From assembly GCA_963771705.1 (NCBI GenBank), contig CAVYUP010000003.1, positions 62,001 to 126,000 of the forward strand: DNA of 64,000 nt, in the 5' to 3' direction. How positions within the stretch are numbered: position 1 is the first letter of the stretch; each line of letters begins with the position of its first letter. This document shows positions 36,238 to 46,121 of this stretch, in pieces. Source of the DNA: DATFVA01 sp963771705. GTDB lineage: Bacteria; Bacteroidota; Ignavibacteria; Ignavibacteriales; Ignavibacteriaceae. Both the position numbers and the translations under genes were made by a program. The notes beneath the pieces are model-generated. The model did no database searches, was not told the DNA's origin, and was given only the letters and a program-made list of their open reading frames with translations.

Positions 36238-39200
36238 TTAGCTGCAGCCTGAAGTTGAACCGCAGGTCATACATTTAAGGCAGGTTCCGTTTCTAACCAT
36301 CGTCATACTCTGGCACTCCGTACAAATATCTCCGGTATAACCTGCTTCAATAGCTCGCCTTACTTTGGAAGTCACACTATTATTTACCTGTGCAATTCCG
36401 TTAGGATGTTTTGCATATTTGCCTTCTTTAGAGGAATATACATATTCAAACGATCCTTTATCTTTATCAAGTTCAACAACTCTCTCGCTTACAACTTCTT
36501 CGCTCTCAAACTCCGGTTCTATTATCTTCTTCACAATGCTGTGCGAGGTCTTGGTTTTTACTTCATCATCAGCGTGTGAAAGGTCATTTCTGCCGAGATA
36601 CGTAACTGCAAGTTCACGGAAGATATAATCTATTACCGAGGTAGCCATTTTGATCTTTGAATTTCCGGAAACGATGCCGCTTGGTTCAAAGCGGGTGAAG
36701 ACAAATGCATCAACAAATTCCTCCAGAGGTACGCCGTGCTGAAGCCCGAGTGATATTGAAATAGCAAAACAGTTGAGAAGACTTCTGAACGCGGCGCCTT
36801 CGCGGTGCATATCGATGAATATCTCGCCAAGCTGGCCGTTGTCATACTCTCCGGTTCTGATGTAAACAGATTGACCGTTAATCTTAGCCTTCTGGGTATA
36901 TCCTGTCCTTCTGTCGGGAAGTCTTCTTCTCTTTGCGATATACCTGTGAATGATCTTTTCGGCTACTTTTATTATATCGTTATTTTCCTTGTCTTCAAGC
37001 AGCGCCTCAAGCTCTTCTTCACCTACTGAATTCAATGGCTGTGAAAGCTTTGAGCCGTCACGGTAGAGTGCATTTGCTTTTATTCCGAGTTTCCACGATT
37101 GAGTGTACGCGTCCTTAATATCTTCAACAGAAGCCTGGTTAGGCAGGTTAATTGTTTTTGAAATAGCTCCGGATATAAATGGCTGCGCAGAGGCCATCAT
37201 TCTTATATGGGCTATTGGGCGGATGAATCTTGTACCTTTTTTACCGCATTTATTTGCGCAATCAAATACAGGGTAGTGTTCATGTTTAAGGAAAGGTGCT
37301 CCCTCTATAGTCATAGTTCCGCATACATAGTCATTTGCTGACGCAATTTCCTGTTTTGAAAATCCCAGTTTGCTGAGCAGGTTGAAATCGTAAGAATCTA
37401 TATCATCTTCCGGGATATTAAGCTTTTTAGTAAGGAAGTCGGTTCCAAGAGTAAACTTATTAAAGGCAAAGCTTAACTCGAATACAGATGGAAGTATCCG
37501 TTCAATTTTAGCGAGGGACTCATCGGTAAAGCCTTTGGCTTTAAGAGATTCATGATTAATATAAGGACAGCCTTCAAGCGAACCTGAACCTTTTGCATAT
37601 TTAACAATCTCAGTTATCTGATCTTTATTATAGCCCATTCTTTCAAGTGCCGGAGGAATCGATTGATTGATAATCTTGAAGTAGCCCCCGCCAGCCAGCT
37701 TTTTGAATTTAACCAGAGCGAAATCGGGTTCAACACCTGTAGTGTCGCAGTCCATTACTAGTCCTATCGTTCCCGTCGGGGCAATCACTGTAACCTGTGC
37801 ATTTCTAAACCCGTACTGAGTTCCCATCTCAAGAGCCAGGTCGGCATCTTCCCGTGCAGCCTTCAGCAGGTCTGAAGGACAATGCTTTGGATTTATGCCT
37901 ACAGGATAGGTGGAGAGACCTTCATATTCCTCGTGAGGTACGTTGTAAGCCGCCCTGCGGTGGTTTCTTATAACCCTCAGCATTGCTTCCTTGTTCTTTT
38001 CGTACTTGCTGAAAGGACCGGCTTCCTTAGCCATTTCTGCTGACGCTGCGTATGAGGTCATATGCATAATCGCGGTTAATGCTCCGCAGATGGCGAAACC
38101 TTCGTTGCTGTCATAAGGAATACCCTGGAGCATAAGTAAAGAACCCAGATTTGCATAGCCGAGACCTAGAGTCCTGAAATCATAGCTAAGCTGGGCAATT
38201 TCTTTGCTCGGGAACTGAGCCATAAGCACGCTTATTTCCAGCACTATTGTCCACAACCTTACCGCATGACGATAAGGGGTTATTGAAAATTTCTTCGACT
38301 GTGAGTCATAAAACTTTACCAGGTTCAAAGAAGCCAGGTTGCAAGCAGTGTCATCAAGGAACATGTATTCGCTGCAAGGATTTGAAGCTTTTATTTCACC
38401 GTCAGAGGGACAGGTATGCCACTCATTTATTGTTGAATGAAACTGTATCCCCGGGTCAGCGCAGGACCATGCGGCATAGCTTATATCTTCAAACAATTCC
38501 CTGGCTTTTAAAGTTTTGCAGGGTTTCGGATTACGGTTTTCTTTTTTTGCTTTTTTCTTTTCAGTTCTCCAGTAAAGATTCCAGTCCCCGTCATTTTGAA
38601 CAGCTTCCATAAATTTATTGGTAACTCTTATTGAGTTATTGGAATTCTGTCCCGATACCGTCGCATAAGCATCTGAATTCCAGTCAACATCATAAACCGG
38701 AAACTCTATTGATTTGAATCCGAGTTTGGCAAGGTGAATTACTCTCTCTATATAATTGTTAGGGATCAGAGCTCTTCTTGCTTCCAGAACAGCATGCTTA
38801 AGTTTCTTGTTAAAATTCTTATTGAAACGGTCATTCTCAGGATGTTCATCGTAGCAGGCTTTCATTATCGCATTAAGATGATAATTGCAGAGCTTCGATC
38901 CGGCAACAAGTGATGCAACCTTCTGCTCCTCTGTAACTTTCCAGTTTATATATTCTTCTATATCGGGATGATCGAGATCCAGAGTTACCATTTTGGCAGC
39001 ACGGCGGGTTGTCCCGCCCGACTTAATTGCTCCGGCCGATCTGTCGCCGATTTTAAGGAATGACATAAGTCCTGAGGATTTACCTCCTCCGCTCAGGGGC
39101 TCGTTTGAGCCTCTTATTTCGGAGAAATTTGATCCGGTACCCGAGCCGTATTTAAAAAGTCTTGCCTCTCGTACCCACAGATCCATTATCCCGCCTTCAT

Positions 39201-39828
39201 TAACCAGGTCATCACTCACAGATTGAATGAAGCAGGCATGAGGCTGGGGGTGAGTATAAGCATCGGCAGAGGCAGTAAGTTCGCCCGTTTTATAATCTAC
39301 GTAGAAGTGTCCCTGTGAAGGTCCTGTTATACCATAAGCCCAGTTTAGACCTGTATTGAACCATTGAGGACTATTAGGTGCGGCCATCTGGTTGGTCAGC
39401 ATATACATCATCTCATCATAGAAAGCTTTTGCGTCCTCTTCACTGTCAAAGTAATTTGCCTGCCAGCCCCAGTAAGTCCAGTTGCCTGCTAGTCTGTGAA
39501 AAACCTGCCTTGCGTCTGTTTCCGATGAATATCTTTCTTTTTCAGGAAGTTGTTCCATTTTCTCAAGGTCAGCCTTCGAAGGCTGAAGCCAGGAAGGGAC
39601 ACCTTTTTCTCTAACTTTTTTTAGCAGTTTGGGAACCCCGGCTTTACGGAAATATTTTTGTGCGATTATATCGGTAGCAACCTGTGACCATTGAGAAGGT
39701 ACATATACATCTTCCATATGAAAAACAATAGATCCATCAGGGTTTTTGATTTCACTGATTCTCTTTACAAAATCAAACGAGGATAAGGGATCTTCTCCTG
39801 CTGTTGTAAACAATCTTTTAATCTGCAT
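36238..39828 (-). CDS. nrdJ: Adenosylcobalamin-dependent (class II) ribonucleotide reductase
   Basis: NrdJ makes deoxyribonucleotides using a B12 radical and works with or without oxygen. The 1196-residue protein has the large-subunit barrel with NPCSEYMFLDDTACNLASLN and the phosphate-loop segment APTGTIGLVMDCDTTGVEPD. The C-terminal tail carries several cysteine pairs (CTEC, CLKCMTC, ending GCS) that would reduce the active site or bind metal. No radical-generating small subunit is encoded nearby, as expected for class II. No cobalamin riboswitch is recognisable in the leader. It is convergent with the PAP2 gene. Confidence 0.95.
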   Translation of the reverse strand: MQIKRLFTTAGEDPLSSFDFVKRISEIKNPDGSIVFHMEDVYVPSQWSQVATDIIAQKYFRKAGVPKLLKKVREKGVPSWLQPSKADLEKMEQLPEKERYSSETDARQVFHRLAGNWTYWGWQANYFDSEEDAKAFYDEMMYMLTNQMAAPNSPQWFNTGLNWAYGITGPSQGHFYVDYKTGELTASADAYTHPQPHACFIQSVSDDLVNEGGIMDLWVREARLFKYGSGTGSNFSEIRGSNEPLSGGGKSSGLMSFLKIGDRSAGAIKSGGTTRRAAKMVTLDLDHPDIEEYINWKVTEEQKVASLVAGSKLCNYHLNAIMKACYDEHPENDRFNKNFNKKLKHAVLEARRALIPNNYIERVIHLAKLGFKSIEFPVYDVDWNSDAYATVSGQNSNNSIRVTNKFMEAVQNDGDWNLYWRTEKKKAKKENRNPKPCKTLKARELFEDISYAAWSCADPGIQFHSTINEWHTCPSDGEIKASNPCSEYMFLDDTACNLASLNLVKFYDSQSKKFSITPYRHAVRLWTIVLEISVLMAQFPSKEIAQLSYDFRTLGLGYANLGSLLMLQGIPYDSNEGFAICGALTAIMHMTSYAASAEMAKEAGPFSKYEKNKEAMLRVIRNHRRAAYNVPHEEYEGLSTYPVGINPKHCPSDLLKAAREDADLALEMGTQYGFRNAQVTVIAPTGTIGLVMDCDTTGVEPDFALVKFKKLAGGGYFKIINQSIPPALERMGYNKDQITEIVKYAKGSGSLEGCPYINHESLKAKGFTDESLAKIERILPSVFELSFAFNKFTLGTDFLTKKLNIPEDDIDSYDFNLLSKLGFSKQEIASANDYVCGTMTIEGAPFLKHEHYPVFDCANKCGKKGTRFIRPIAHIRMMASAQPFISGAISKTINLPNQASVEDIKDAYTQSWKLGIKANALYRDGSKLSQPLNSVGEEELEALLEDKENNDIIKVAEKIIHRYIAKRRRLPDRRTGYTQKAKINGQSVYIRTGEYDNGQLGEIFIDMHREGAAFRSLLNCFAISISLGLQHGVPLEEFVDAFVFTRFEPSGIVSGNSKIKMATSVIDYIFRELAVTYLGRNDLSHADDEVKTKTSHSIVKKIIEPEFESEEVVSERVVELDKDKGSFEYVYSSKEGKYAKHPNGIAQVNNSVTSKVRRAIEAGYTGDICTECQSMTMVRNGTCLKCMTCGSTSGCS

Positions 39829-40348
39829 TAAATACTCCCGGCTTAGTATAATTTATCGTAAGGTTAATTTTCTTTCCTGATATGTGAATGAGCTGTTCTT
39901 TAAAAGAGATGCTGTAATAAGAATAAATCTTCTGAATATATTTCTTTAAAAAAGTATTGTCTTTCATTTAGGATAAATTGGGTTGAAAGTTTTTGTGCGA
40001 CCGAACAGAAACTAAAAAATTTTTTTCTGAAAGGAAATATTCGGGAGAAAAAAATTTTTTATGAACTCATCTTTATGTACAAACATTATCATATTTTTTT
40101 ACAAAAACAAAAAAGAAATTTTCTCAATTAATTTGCTTCTCATCCTTAATTTTTTACCCTCCTGCAGATAAAAGGTTTCATCAAAAAATAGTCCCCTAAA
40201 TAAGCGGTTTTAATGTAAAAAAAATTTGTCCGAACGCTTGTGTGGTATATAAACCGTTCATAATAATAGGGTGATTCCTGTTATTTAGTTTTTTATTTTT
40301 GATATTGTAATTCCGACTTTGTTTTAGAACACACTTCCCGGAGAAAAA
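39829..40348. other. AT-rich intergenic region between divergent nrdJ and ABC genes
   Basis: These 520 bp have no open frame worth calling. The region is very AT-rich with many A and T runs, as in bent promoter DNA. On the plus strand possible boxes are TATTTTTG at 40294-40301, which fits TAnnTTTG but lacks a good -33 box, and TTGTCC (40226) with 16 bp to TATAAA (40248). On the minus strand no TAnnTTTG box is evident near nrdJ. I looked for a B12-box-like sequence and did not find one. Confidence 0.6.
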
Positions 40349-41269
40349 TTGAACGACGATAAAATCATCGAGATCAAAAACCTTAGTAAAGAATTCAGGG
40401 AAGTCAAAGCTGTAAATAGTTTAAACCTGAACGTATATCAGGGGGATGTATTCGGCTTCCTCGGACCGAACGGAGCCGGTAAAAGCACGACGATCAGGAT
40501 GCTTATGTCGCTCATAAATCCTTCCGAGGGTGAGATCAAAATCTTTGGAAAATCGCTCAAAAAAGAAAGAAATGCAGTACTTAGGCGGATCGGGGCTATT
40601 GTGGAAAAACCCGATTTTTACGGGTATCTTACTGCCTATAAGAACCTGGAAATCCTTGGGAGGATTTCGGGTATTGATGCTTCTAAAAAGAAGATAATGG
40701 AGGCGCTGGAACTGGTAGGTCTTGAGAAAAGATATGACAGCAAAGTGAAAACATTTTCACACGGTATGAAGCAGCGGCTTGGTCTTGCGCAGGCATTGCT
40801 GCATGATCCTGACCTCATAATCCTTGATGAACCTACAACAGGACTCGATCCTCAGGGTATGAAGGAGATAAGAGAACTTATTATTCACCTCAGCAGGGAC
40901 AAAAAAAAGACACTCTTTTTATCCTCACATATATTATATGAAGTGGAACTTGTAGCCAATAGAATGATCATAATAAACAAGGGTAAAACTATGGTTGAGG
41001 GAAAGGTGAATGAACTGCTGAATATGAATAAACTAAAGGTGACTTTTGAGGTTAACGACTCATCAAAAGCGAGAGAAGTGATAAGCCATTCCTACTTTGT
41101 AAATGACCTGGAAACAATTTCAAATAATACGATGATATTTTCTCTTCCTGCAGAGAAGATTGCAATACTGAACCGCTTTCTTGTGGAAAATAATATAGAA
41201 GTCAGTGCCGTAATTCCAACCAGGTCTCTCGAAGAATTTTTCCTGAATATTACAGAGAAAGCCTCCTAA
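40349..41269 (+). CDS. ABC transporter ATP-binding protein
   Basis: This is the ATPase subunit of an ABC-2 type exporter. The 306-residue protein has Walker A GPNGAGKST at 39-47, the signature-like FSHGMKQRLGLAQAL, Walker B LIILDEPTTGLDP and the H-loop SSHIL. A C-terminal extension of about 85 residues is typical of NosF/CcmA-like subunits. The start is TTG with a CCGGAGA site. The permease gene follows with no gap, then a LolA-like protein. The substrate is not predictable from sequence. Confidence 0.93.
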   Translation: MNDDKIIEIKNLSKEFREVKAVNSLNLNVYQGDVFGFLGPNGAGKSTTIRMLMSLINPSEGEIKIFGKSLKKERNAVLRRIGAIVEKPDFYGYLTAYKNLEILGRISGIDASKKKIMEALELVGLEKRYDSKVKTFSHGMKQRLGLAQALLHDPDLIILDEPTTGLDPQGMKEIRELIIHLSRDKKKTLFLSSHILYEVELVANRMIIINKGKTMVEGKVNELLNMNKLKVTFEVNDSSKAREVISHSYFVNDLETISNNTMIFSLPAEKIAILNRFLVENNIEVSAVIPTRSLEEFFLNITEKAS

Positions 41270-42109
41270 ATGTATACACTTGTCAGAATTGAACTTTATA
41301 AAATATTTAAAAAGTGGAGAACATATATAGGGTTCCTTGTTATTGCTGTCATTGTTCCCGTTATTTGTTTTGCTATGCTTGCCGAGGGAGAAAAATCCCT
41401 GGATTTTATGACTAGGAACCTTCAGCAGTCTTTCGTTTTTGTGGGCAACCTTCTCAACGGTTATCTTATTTCTTACTTTATCCTCACGAGCCTGGCTGTG
41501 CATATCCCGTTCCTTATCGCTCTGGTGGCGGGCGACCTTCTGGCCGGGGAAGCTACCGCGGGTACTTACCGTCTGCTTCTCACTCGTCCTGTCTCAAGAA
41601 TGAAATTAGTGTCGGCAAAATTTATAGCAGGACTTATTTATTCAAACCTGCTTGTATTATGGCTGGCAGTGATTAGTCTTGGACTCGGAATTATTATGTT
41701 CGGAGTCGGGGAATTGATTGTAATTAAAAGCAGCGGGATAATTATCTTTGCCAGGGGAGATGTTTTCTGGAGATTTATATTAGCTTATGGATTTGCCGCC
41801 CTCAGCATGGCAGTAGTTACCGCCCTGGCTTTCTTTTTCTCTTCTCTTGTGGAAAATGCTATCGGACCTATTATCTCTACCATGGCTGTTATAATAGTAT
41901 TTCTTATCCTCTCCGCGGTACAGGTAAGTTTCTTCCGGAACCTCGAACCTTATCTTTTTACAACTTATATGTCTTCCTGGAGAATGCTCTTTGATGATCC
42001 CGTTGATTTTGCCGGCTTCCTTAAATCCGTTGCGATACTTTCAGGGCACATAGTCGTGTTATTCGCAGTAACTGCCCTAATTTTTAAGAGAAAAGATATC
42101 CTTACTTAA
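41270..42109 (+). CDS. ABC-2 type transporter permease
   Basis: This is the membrane partner of the ATPase just upstream. The 279-residue product has about six hydrophobic segments. The N-terminal cytoplasmic part (ELYKIFKKWRTYIGF) and the motif LVAGDLLAGEATAGTYRLLLTRPVSR are typical of ABC-2 permeases related to gliding and copper-export systems. Its ATG directly follows the ATPase stop, so the two are translationally coupled. Direction is probably export. Confidence 0.9.
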   Translation: MYTLVRIELYKIFKKWRTYIGFLVIAVIVPVICFAMLAEGEKSLDFMTRNLQQSFVFVGNLLNGYLISYFILTSLAVHIPFLIALVAGDLLAGEATAGTYRLLLTRPVSRMKLVSAKFIAGLIYSNLLVLWLAVISLGLGIIMFGVGELIVIKSSGIIIFARGDVFWRFILAYGFAALSMAVVTALAFFFSSLVENAIGPIISTMAVIIVFLILSAVQVSFFRNLEPYLFTTYMSSWRMLFDDPVDFAGFLKSVAILSGHIVVLFAVTALIFKRKDILT

Positions 42110-42129
42110 CAGGGAAAAAGGAAACAAAA

Positions 42130-42834
42130 ATGATTATAAGAAAACTGATAATTTTACTACTTATAGCGGCAGCTTCATTTGCCCAAACACTTAAGCCCGA
42201 AGATGTTCTTCAAAAAGTGAAAGAAAATTTCGGCAGAGTGGATGATTACGAGGTAAATGTTAATATTAAAGTTGATGTCAGCTTTCTGAAGGTACCTGAA
42301 TCGAAGGCTACGATATTCTATAAAAAACCAGATAAGATCCGGCTGAAATCAGAGGGATTTGCTCTCCTTCCAAAGGAAGGCCTCAACTTTTCGCCTTATA
42401 GTTTTATGCAGGGGGATTATACTTCGATTTTCGATAAAGATCAGGAGGTTGACGGAAGGCCTTGCTTCTCGATTAAAATAATTCCCCTCGGCGATAGGGG
42501 AGATCTCATCCTTACCACGCTGTTGATAGATAAAGATCAATATATTGTCAGGAAGGTTGAATCAACAACCAAAACGAACGGAACCTTTTCTATAGATCTT
42601 AAATACGATAACAATATTAAGTATCCTCTGCCTTCCTCAATGACGTTCACATTTAATGTTGAGAAGATGCAGATGCCGAAAGAAATAACGGGGGAAATCA
42701 GCAGGGAGGGGGAGTCTGAAAAAGAGAATCAGCATAAAGGCAGAACCACCACAGGGAAAGTATATATCACCTATTCAGATTACAAAGTAAATAAGGGAAT
42801 TCCTGACAGCGTTTTTGAGGAGCAAAAAAAATAA
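42130..42834 (+). CDS. LolA-like outer-membrane lipoprotein carrier/sorting domain protein
   Basis: This 234-residue periplasmic protein has a signal peptide (about 1-18, ending SFAQ) and a LolA/LolB-like fold: a helix (PEDVLQKVKENFGRVDDYE) followed by alternating strands with FYKKPDKIRLKSEG and a late repeated beta pattern. It lies 20 bp after the ABC permease, suggesting a shared task such as lipid or lipoprotein handling. True LolA function cannot be claimed; the protein could instead resemble MucB/RseB-like or DUF4292-type relatives. Confidence 0.72.
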   Translation: MIIRKLIILLLIAAASFAQTLKPEDVLQKVKENFGRVDDYEVNVNIKVDVSFLKVPESKATIFYKKPDKIRLKSEGFALLPKEGLNFSPYSFMQGDYTSIFDKDQEVDGRPCFSIKIIPLGDRGDLILTTLLIDKDQYIVRKVESTTKTNGTFSIDLKYDNNIKYPLPSSMTFTFNVEKMQMPKEITGEISREGESEKENQHKGRTTTGKVYITYSDYKVNKGIPDSVFEEQKK

Positions 42835-42907
42835 GAGGCTCACCGGAATATAAGCCTTATACAAGCTTTGTATGACATTCCAGGAAGCCTCTCTTCTGAT
42901 TTTTTTA
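42834..42907 (+). terminator. Probable terminator after the ABC/LolA operon
   Basis: AGAGGCT at 42834-42840 pairs with AGCCTCT at 42886-42892. Inner paired segments (GGAAT with ATTCC, and TACAA with TTGTA) are present, and a run of seven T residues begins at 42901. The long imperfect hairpin lowers certainty. The outer arms resemble those of the terminators at 56575 and 58944. Confidence 0.6.
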
Positions 42908-42918
42908 TAATCCTATAT

Positions 42919-43497
42919 TTATAATCCTATCTGAACACCGCCGTTCACACCGAGGAAATTGGTATTGCCGCCATCAGTGCTAATAATATTATACTTTAGG
43001 TTGAAATCGAGATCTGTAGTCTGACTTAGATGATATCTGAATCCAACCAGAGGATCCAGTCCGAATTTCGAGTTAGTTTCGTCCACGCTTATAGTTTGAT
43101 TACCTTCCACTCTGGTTCTCGACGCAGTAAGGATATGGAGACCGAGTTCAGCTCCAAGGTATGGGTGGAATTCACCGCGTGCAAGGTAGTATCTTATTCC
43201 AAGTAAAATTGGAATATCAGAGAGGGAATAATCCCAGTCACTTGGAAGGTCGCCGGCTGCTCCAAAATGGTTATATCCAATAGATCCGGTAAAAGCCAGC
43301 GGCGAATTCTGCCAGTATTCAAAAGTTCCGCTCAGTCCGAAACCTGTTGAAGCCTGATTGGCAAAATCACCTGTAGGTGCTTCTACCCCAAGCTGCAGCG
43401 AAAGCCTCATTTGTGGTTCTCTTTCATGTATCTGCGCAAAACTGTTAACGGAAAACAGTATTAAGGCTAAGATCACTATCTTCGGAATGTATCTCAT
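42919..43497 (-). CDS. Outer-membrane beta-barrel protein
   Basis: This is a small predicted porin-like barrel of 192 residues. A signal peptide (1-21, ending SFAQ) is followed by eight or so amphipathic strands: RLSLQLGVEAPTGDF, LSGTFEYW, FTGSIGYNHFG, ILLGIRYYLA, FHPYLGAELGLHI, and a final strand GVNGGVQIGL. No enzymatic motif is visible. It is transcribed towards the ABC operon terminator. Function unknown; structural or adhesion roles are typical for such OmpA/OmpW-like barrels. Confidence 0.82.
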   Translation of the reverse strand: MRYIPKIVILALILFSVNSFAQIHEREPQMRLSLQLGVEAPTGDFANQASTGFGLSGTFEYWQNSPLAFTGSIGYNHFGAAGDLPSDWDYSLSDIPILLGIRYYLARGEFHPYLGAELGLHILTASRTRVEGNQTISVDETNSKFGLDPLVGFRYHLSQTTDLDFNLKYNIISTDGGNTNFLGVNGGVQIGL

Positions 43498-43573
43498 CTT
43501 TTCTCCTTATTTTATTCATAATTTATCTTCAGCGAATAAAATAAGAGCTATAGAGAGGCGCCTTGCTGATATC

Positions 43574-43598
43574 ACTCACAGTAAAAGAATCTGTGAGT
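43574..43598. repeat. Short inverted repeat between barrel gene and fabF
   Basis: ACTCACAG (43574-43581) and CTGTGAGT (43591-43598) form an 8-bp stem with a 9-base loop. There is no T run on either side, so it may be an operator or a weak terminator of fabF (minus strand). Confidence 0.45.
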
Positions 43599-43628
43599 TA
43601 ATTGCATTCGGACTTAAATATTGTGATT

Positions 43629-44888
43629 TTATTCGGCATATTTCCTGAAAATTACCGATGTATTGTGACCGCCGAAACCGAAAGCGTTGCTGAGGGCAAT
43701 ATTAACTTCCCTGTCCTGCGGTTTATTAAAGGTATAATTAAGATCACACTCAGGATCAGGATTTTCAAAGTTTATTGTTGGAGGGATCCTGTTGTTGTTT
43801 ATGGCAAGGATTGAGGCTATCGCTTCTACTGCTCCGGCTGCCCCAAGCAAATGACCTGTCATACTTTTGGTAGATGAAAGATTCATCTTGTAGGCGTAAT
43901 CTCCGAATACTTTCTTAATAGCACGGGTTTCACCTATATCTCCAAGGGTAGTTGAAGTTCCATGCATATTTATATAATCTATATCTTCAGGTGAAATCCC
44001 GGCGTCCTTTATAGCCATTTCCATAGCCAGCACTGCGCCAACTCCTTCAGGGTGAGGTGCGGTGATATGATATGCATCCGCAGAAAGGCCTAAGCCGATT
44101 ACTTCTGCGTATATTTTTGCATTTCTTCTTTGGGCATGTTCAAGTTCTTCTAATATCAGACTTCCGCCCCCTTCGCCCATTACAAATCCGTCCCTCGTTG
44201 CGTCGAAAGGTCTGCTTGCGGTTTCTGGAGAATCATTTCTTGTCGACAAAGCTTTACTGGCGTTAAACCCTGCGATGCCTATCTCATTTATAGCGGCTTC
44301 ACTCCCGCCTGAAAGGATCATATCGGCTATACCCTGTTTTATCAGCATATAGGCATCGATCATATTATTATTGGCTGTCGCGCAGGCAGAAACAATACAG
44401 TAATTGGGTCCCCTGAAACCATAATGAATCGAAATATAGCCCGCGGCAATATCTGGTATAAGCATTGGAATAAAGAATGGCGAAACCCGGTCGGGACCCT
44501 GAGTATGGTTTATAACAGACTGCTGATAGAAAGTCTGAATTCCTCCTATCCCGCTCCCGTATATTACACCTATCCTCGTCTTTTCCTCTTCGGATAGCTC
44601 GTCTGGTTTGAGGCCGGCATCTTCAATAGCCTGTCCTGCCGAGGCAAGGGCATACTGGGCGTACCTGTCAAGCCGCCTCGCTGTTTTTTTATCCATGTAA
44701 TTTACAGGATCAAATCCTTTAACCTCACAGGCAAATTTTGTCTCAACCCTTGAGGTATCAAAACTCTTAATCATTGCCGAACCGCTTTTCCCGTTCATCA
44801 TATTTTCCCAGAATTCTGCGGGGGATAACCCTACTGGTGTAAGAGCACCCATACCTGTAACAACGACTCGTCTTTTAGTTTCTGCCAT
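43629..44888 (-). CDS. fabF: 3-oxoacyl-ACP synthase II
   Basis: FabF condenses malonyl-ACP with acyl-ACP in fatty-acid chain elongation. The 419-residue protein has the two-lobed thiolase fold. The nucleophile Cys169 lies in VSACATANN, His309 in NMHGTSTTLGD, Lys341 in SSTKSMTGH and His346 in the same segment, the full Cys-His-His-Lys set. Length and motifs match FabF better than FabB. It stands alone here, without acpP or rnc next to it, and the gene before it on this strand is an acetyltransferase. Confidence 0.96.
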   Translation of the reverse strand: MAETKRRVVVTGMGALTPVGLSPAEFWENMMNGKSGSAMIKSFDTSRVETKFACEVKGFDPVNYMDKKTARRLDRYAQYALASAGQAIEDAGLKPDELSEEEKTRIGVIYGSGIGGIQTFYQQSVINHTQGPDRVSPFFIPMLIPDIAAGYISIHYGFRGPNYCIVSACATANNNMIDAYMLIKQGIADMILSGGSEAAINEIGIAGFNASKALSTRNDSPETASRPFDATRDGFVMGEGGGSLILEELEHAQRRNAKIYAEVIGLGLSADAYHITAPHPEGVGAVLAMEMAIKDAGISPEDIDYINMHGTSTTLGDIGETRAIKKVFGDYAYKMNLSSTKSMTGHLLGAAGAVEAIASILAINNNRIPPTINFENPDPECDLNYTFNKPQDREVNIALSNAFGFGGHNTSVIFRKYAE

Positions 44889-44972
44889 AAAAATTCCTGT
44901 GTTTGTTTGGCTTGATTTTGCTTAAAGATAGAAATTTAAGGTGTAAAGATAAAAACTTTTACCGACAAACTC

Positions 44973-45461
44973 TTATTTTTTGCCTGTAAATGTATCTTCA
45001 CTTAGCCGGAAGACAATCCATTCATCCATCGGCTTTGCGCCAAGGCTCTTGTAGAAATTAATCGCTGATTCGTTCCAGTCTAGAACAACCCACTCAACCC
45101 TTCCGCAATTCTCCTCTTTAGCAAGTTCAATAAGATAATTCAGCAGGGCTTTCCCTATTCCTTTATTTCTGTACTCAGGACGTACATAAAGGTCCTCAAG
45201 GTATATTCCCGGTTTCCCATTAAAGGTAGAAAAATTATAAAAGTATAAGGCCTGACCTGCAGCTTTACCTTCATATTCTGCAATTACCACGTAAGCATAC
45301 TTGTTTTTGCCGAAAAGATTCTTTTCAAGCAGCTGCTCATCAGCAGTTACAGAGTGTGAGAGTTTCTCGTAATCTGCCAGTTCACGGATCAGCCTAAAAA
45401 TCAGTGGAATATCCGCGCTGGAAGTTTCGCGTATTACTAGTTTATCATTTATTCTTTTCAC
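44973..45461 (-). CDS. GNAT family N-acetyltransferase, SSAT-like
   Basis: This 162-residue product is a GCN5-type acetyltransferase. The acetyl-CoA-binding motif is VRPEYRNKGIGKALL (about residues 94-108). The C-terminal part VLDWNESAINFYKSLGAKPM resembles diamine acetyltransferases (SSAT, thialysine acetyltransferase). A polyamine or lysine-like amine substrate is a guess from this similarity. Its start overlaps the end of the PAP2 gene upstream on the same strand by 17 bp. Confidence 0.88.
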   Translation of the reverse strand: MKRINDKLVIRETSSADIPLIFRLIRELADYEKLSHSVTADEQLLEKNLFGKNKYAYVVIAEYEGKAAGQALYFYNFSTFNGKPGIYLEDLYVRPEYRNKGIGKALLNYLIELAKEENCGRVEWVVLDWNESAINFYKSLGAKPMDEWIVFRLSEDTFTGKK

Positions 45462-46017
45462 TTAAACTCCTTTTTTTATATTTATCATTAATACGAATTG
45501 CAATCTCAGCAAAAGCATAACCAAATATTACACCCAGTATTGCTCCTCCCAGAATATCTGAAGGGTAATGTAGTCCGAGGTACACTCTTGAGATTGCTAT
45601 AAGTGAAGCCGTAATAAACAGCACCCATTTCAATTTGGGAAAAAGTCTGTAGTAGAATGTTGCGGCAGCAAAATTGTTAAAAGCATGATTGGAAGGGAAA
45701 GAATAAGAGCCCGTACAGCCGAGTGGGGTTAAAGCGTCGTTCAGTGCGTTGCAGGGTCTTACCCGCTGGATCAAATCCTTCAAAAGGTGTCCGCCTGTCT
45801 GATCGGTTATAACAATTAGTATTATCACGCCCACAGCAGCAATTTTTCCTTTGGACCCTCCTTTGAAAAAACTTATCCCGAGTAGAATTACATATGCTAT
45901 GTACCAGTTGTTAACGTTGGTAATGAGAGAGAAAATTTTATCCTCAAAGCCTGTAGAGAGACTATGATTGATAAAATAAAATACTGAAAGATCTATTGAA
46001 TAAAAGAAATCGGCCAT
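45445..46017 (-). CDS. PAP2-family membrane phosphatase
   Basis: This is a predicted inner-membrane lipid phosphatase of about 190 residues with five or so transmembrane segments. The motifs are KDLIQRVRP, YSFPSNHAFN and ISRVYLGLHYPSD, matching KX6RP, PSGH and SRX5HX3D. It is of the undecaprenyl-diphosphatase/lipid A phosphatase-like class; the substrate is unknown. I chose the ATG at 46017 (MADFFYSIDL) because the N-terminus then fits the family. The frame extends upstream to a TTG at 46062, and no strong Shine-Dalgarno site decides between them. Confidence 0.86.
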   Translation of the reverse strand: MADFFYSIDLSVFYFINHSLSTGFEDKIFSLITNVNNWYIAYVILLGISFFKGGSKGKIAAVGVIILIVITDQTGGHLLKDLIQRVRPCNALNDALTPLGCTGSYSFPSNHAFNNFAAATFYYRLFPKLKWVLFITASLIAISRVYLGLHYPSDILGGAILGVIFGYAFAEIAIRINDKYKKRSLSEKNK

Positions 46018-46121
46018 AAGAAATCTGCCAGAGAAAATTATTATTGTTTCTAAATATATCAATTAAGTCAATATTAGTGGAAAAGTTATGAAAATTGATT
46101 TATTCCTTTGAATTATTTTAG

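Noticed and set aside
39829..40348. Cobalamin riboswitch before nrdJ
   Set aside because: No sequence resembling the conserved B12 box was found on the minus strand, so none is called; a covariance model search would be decisive.
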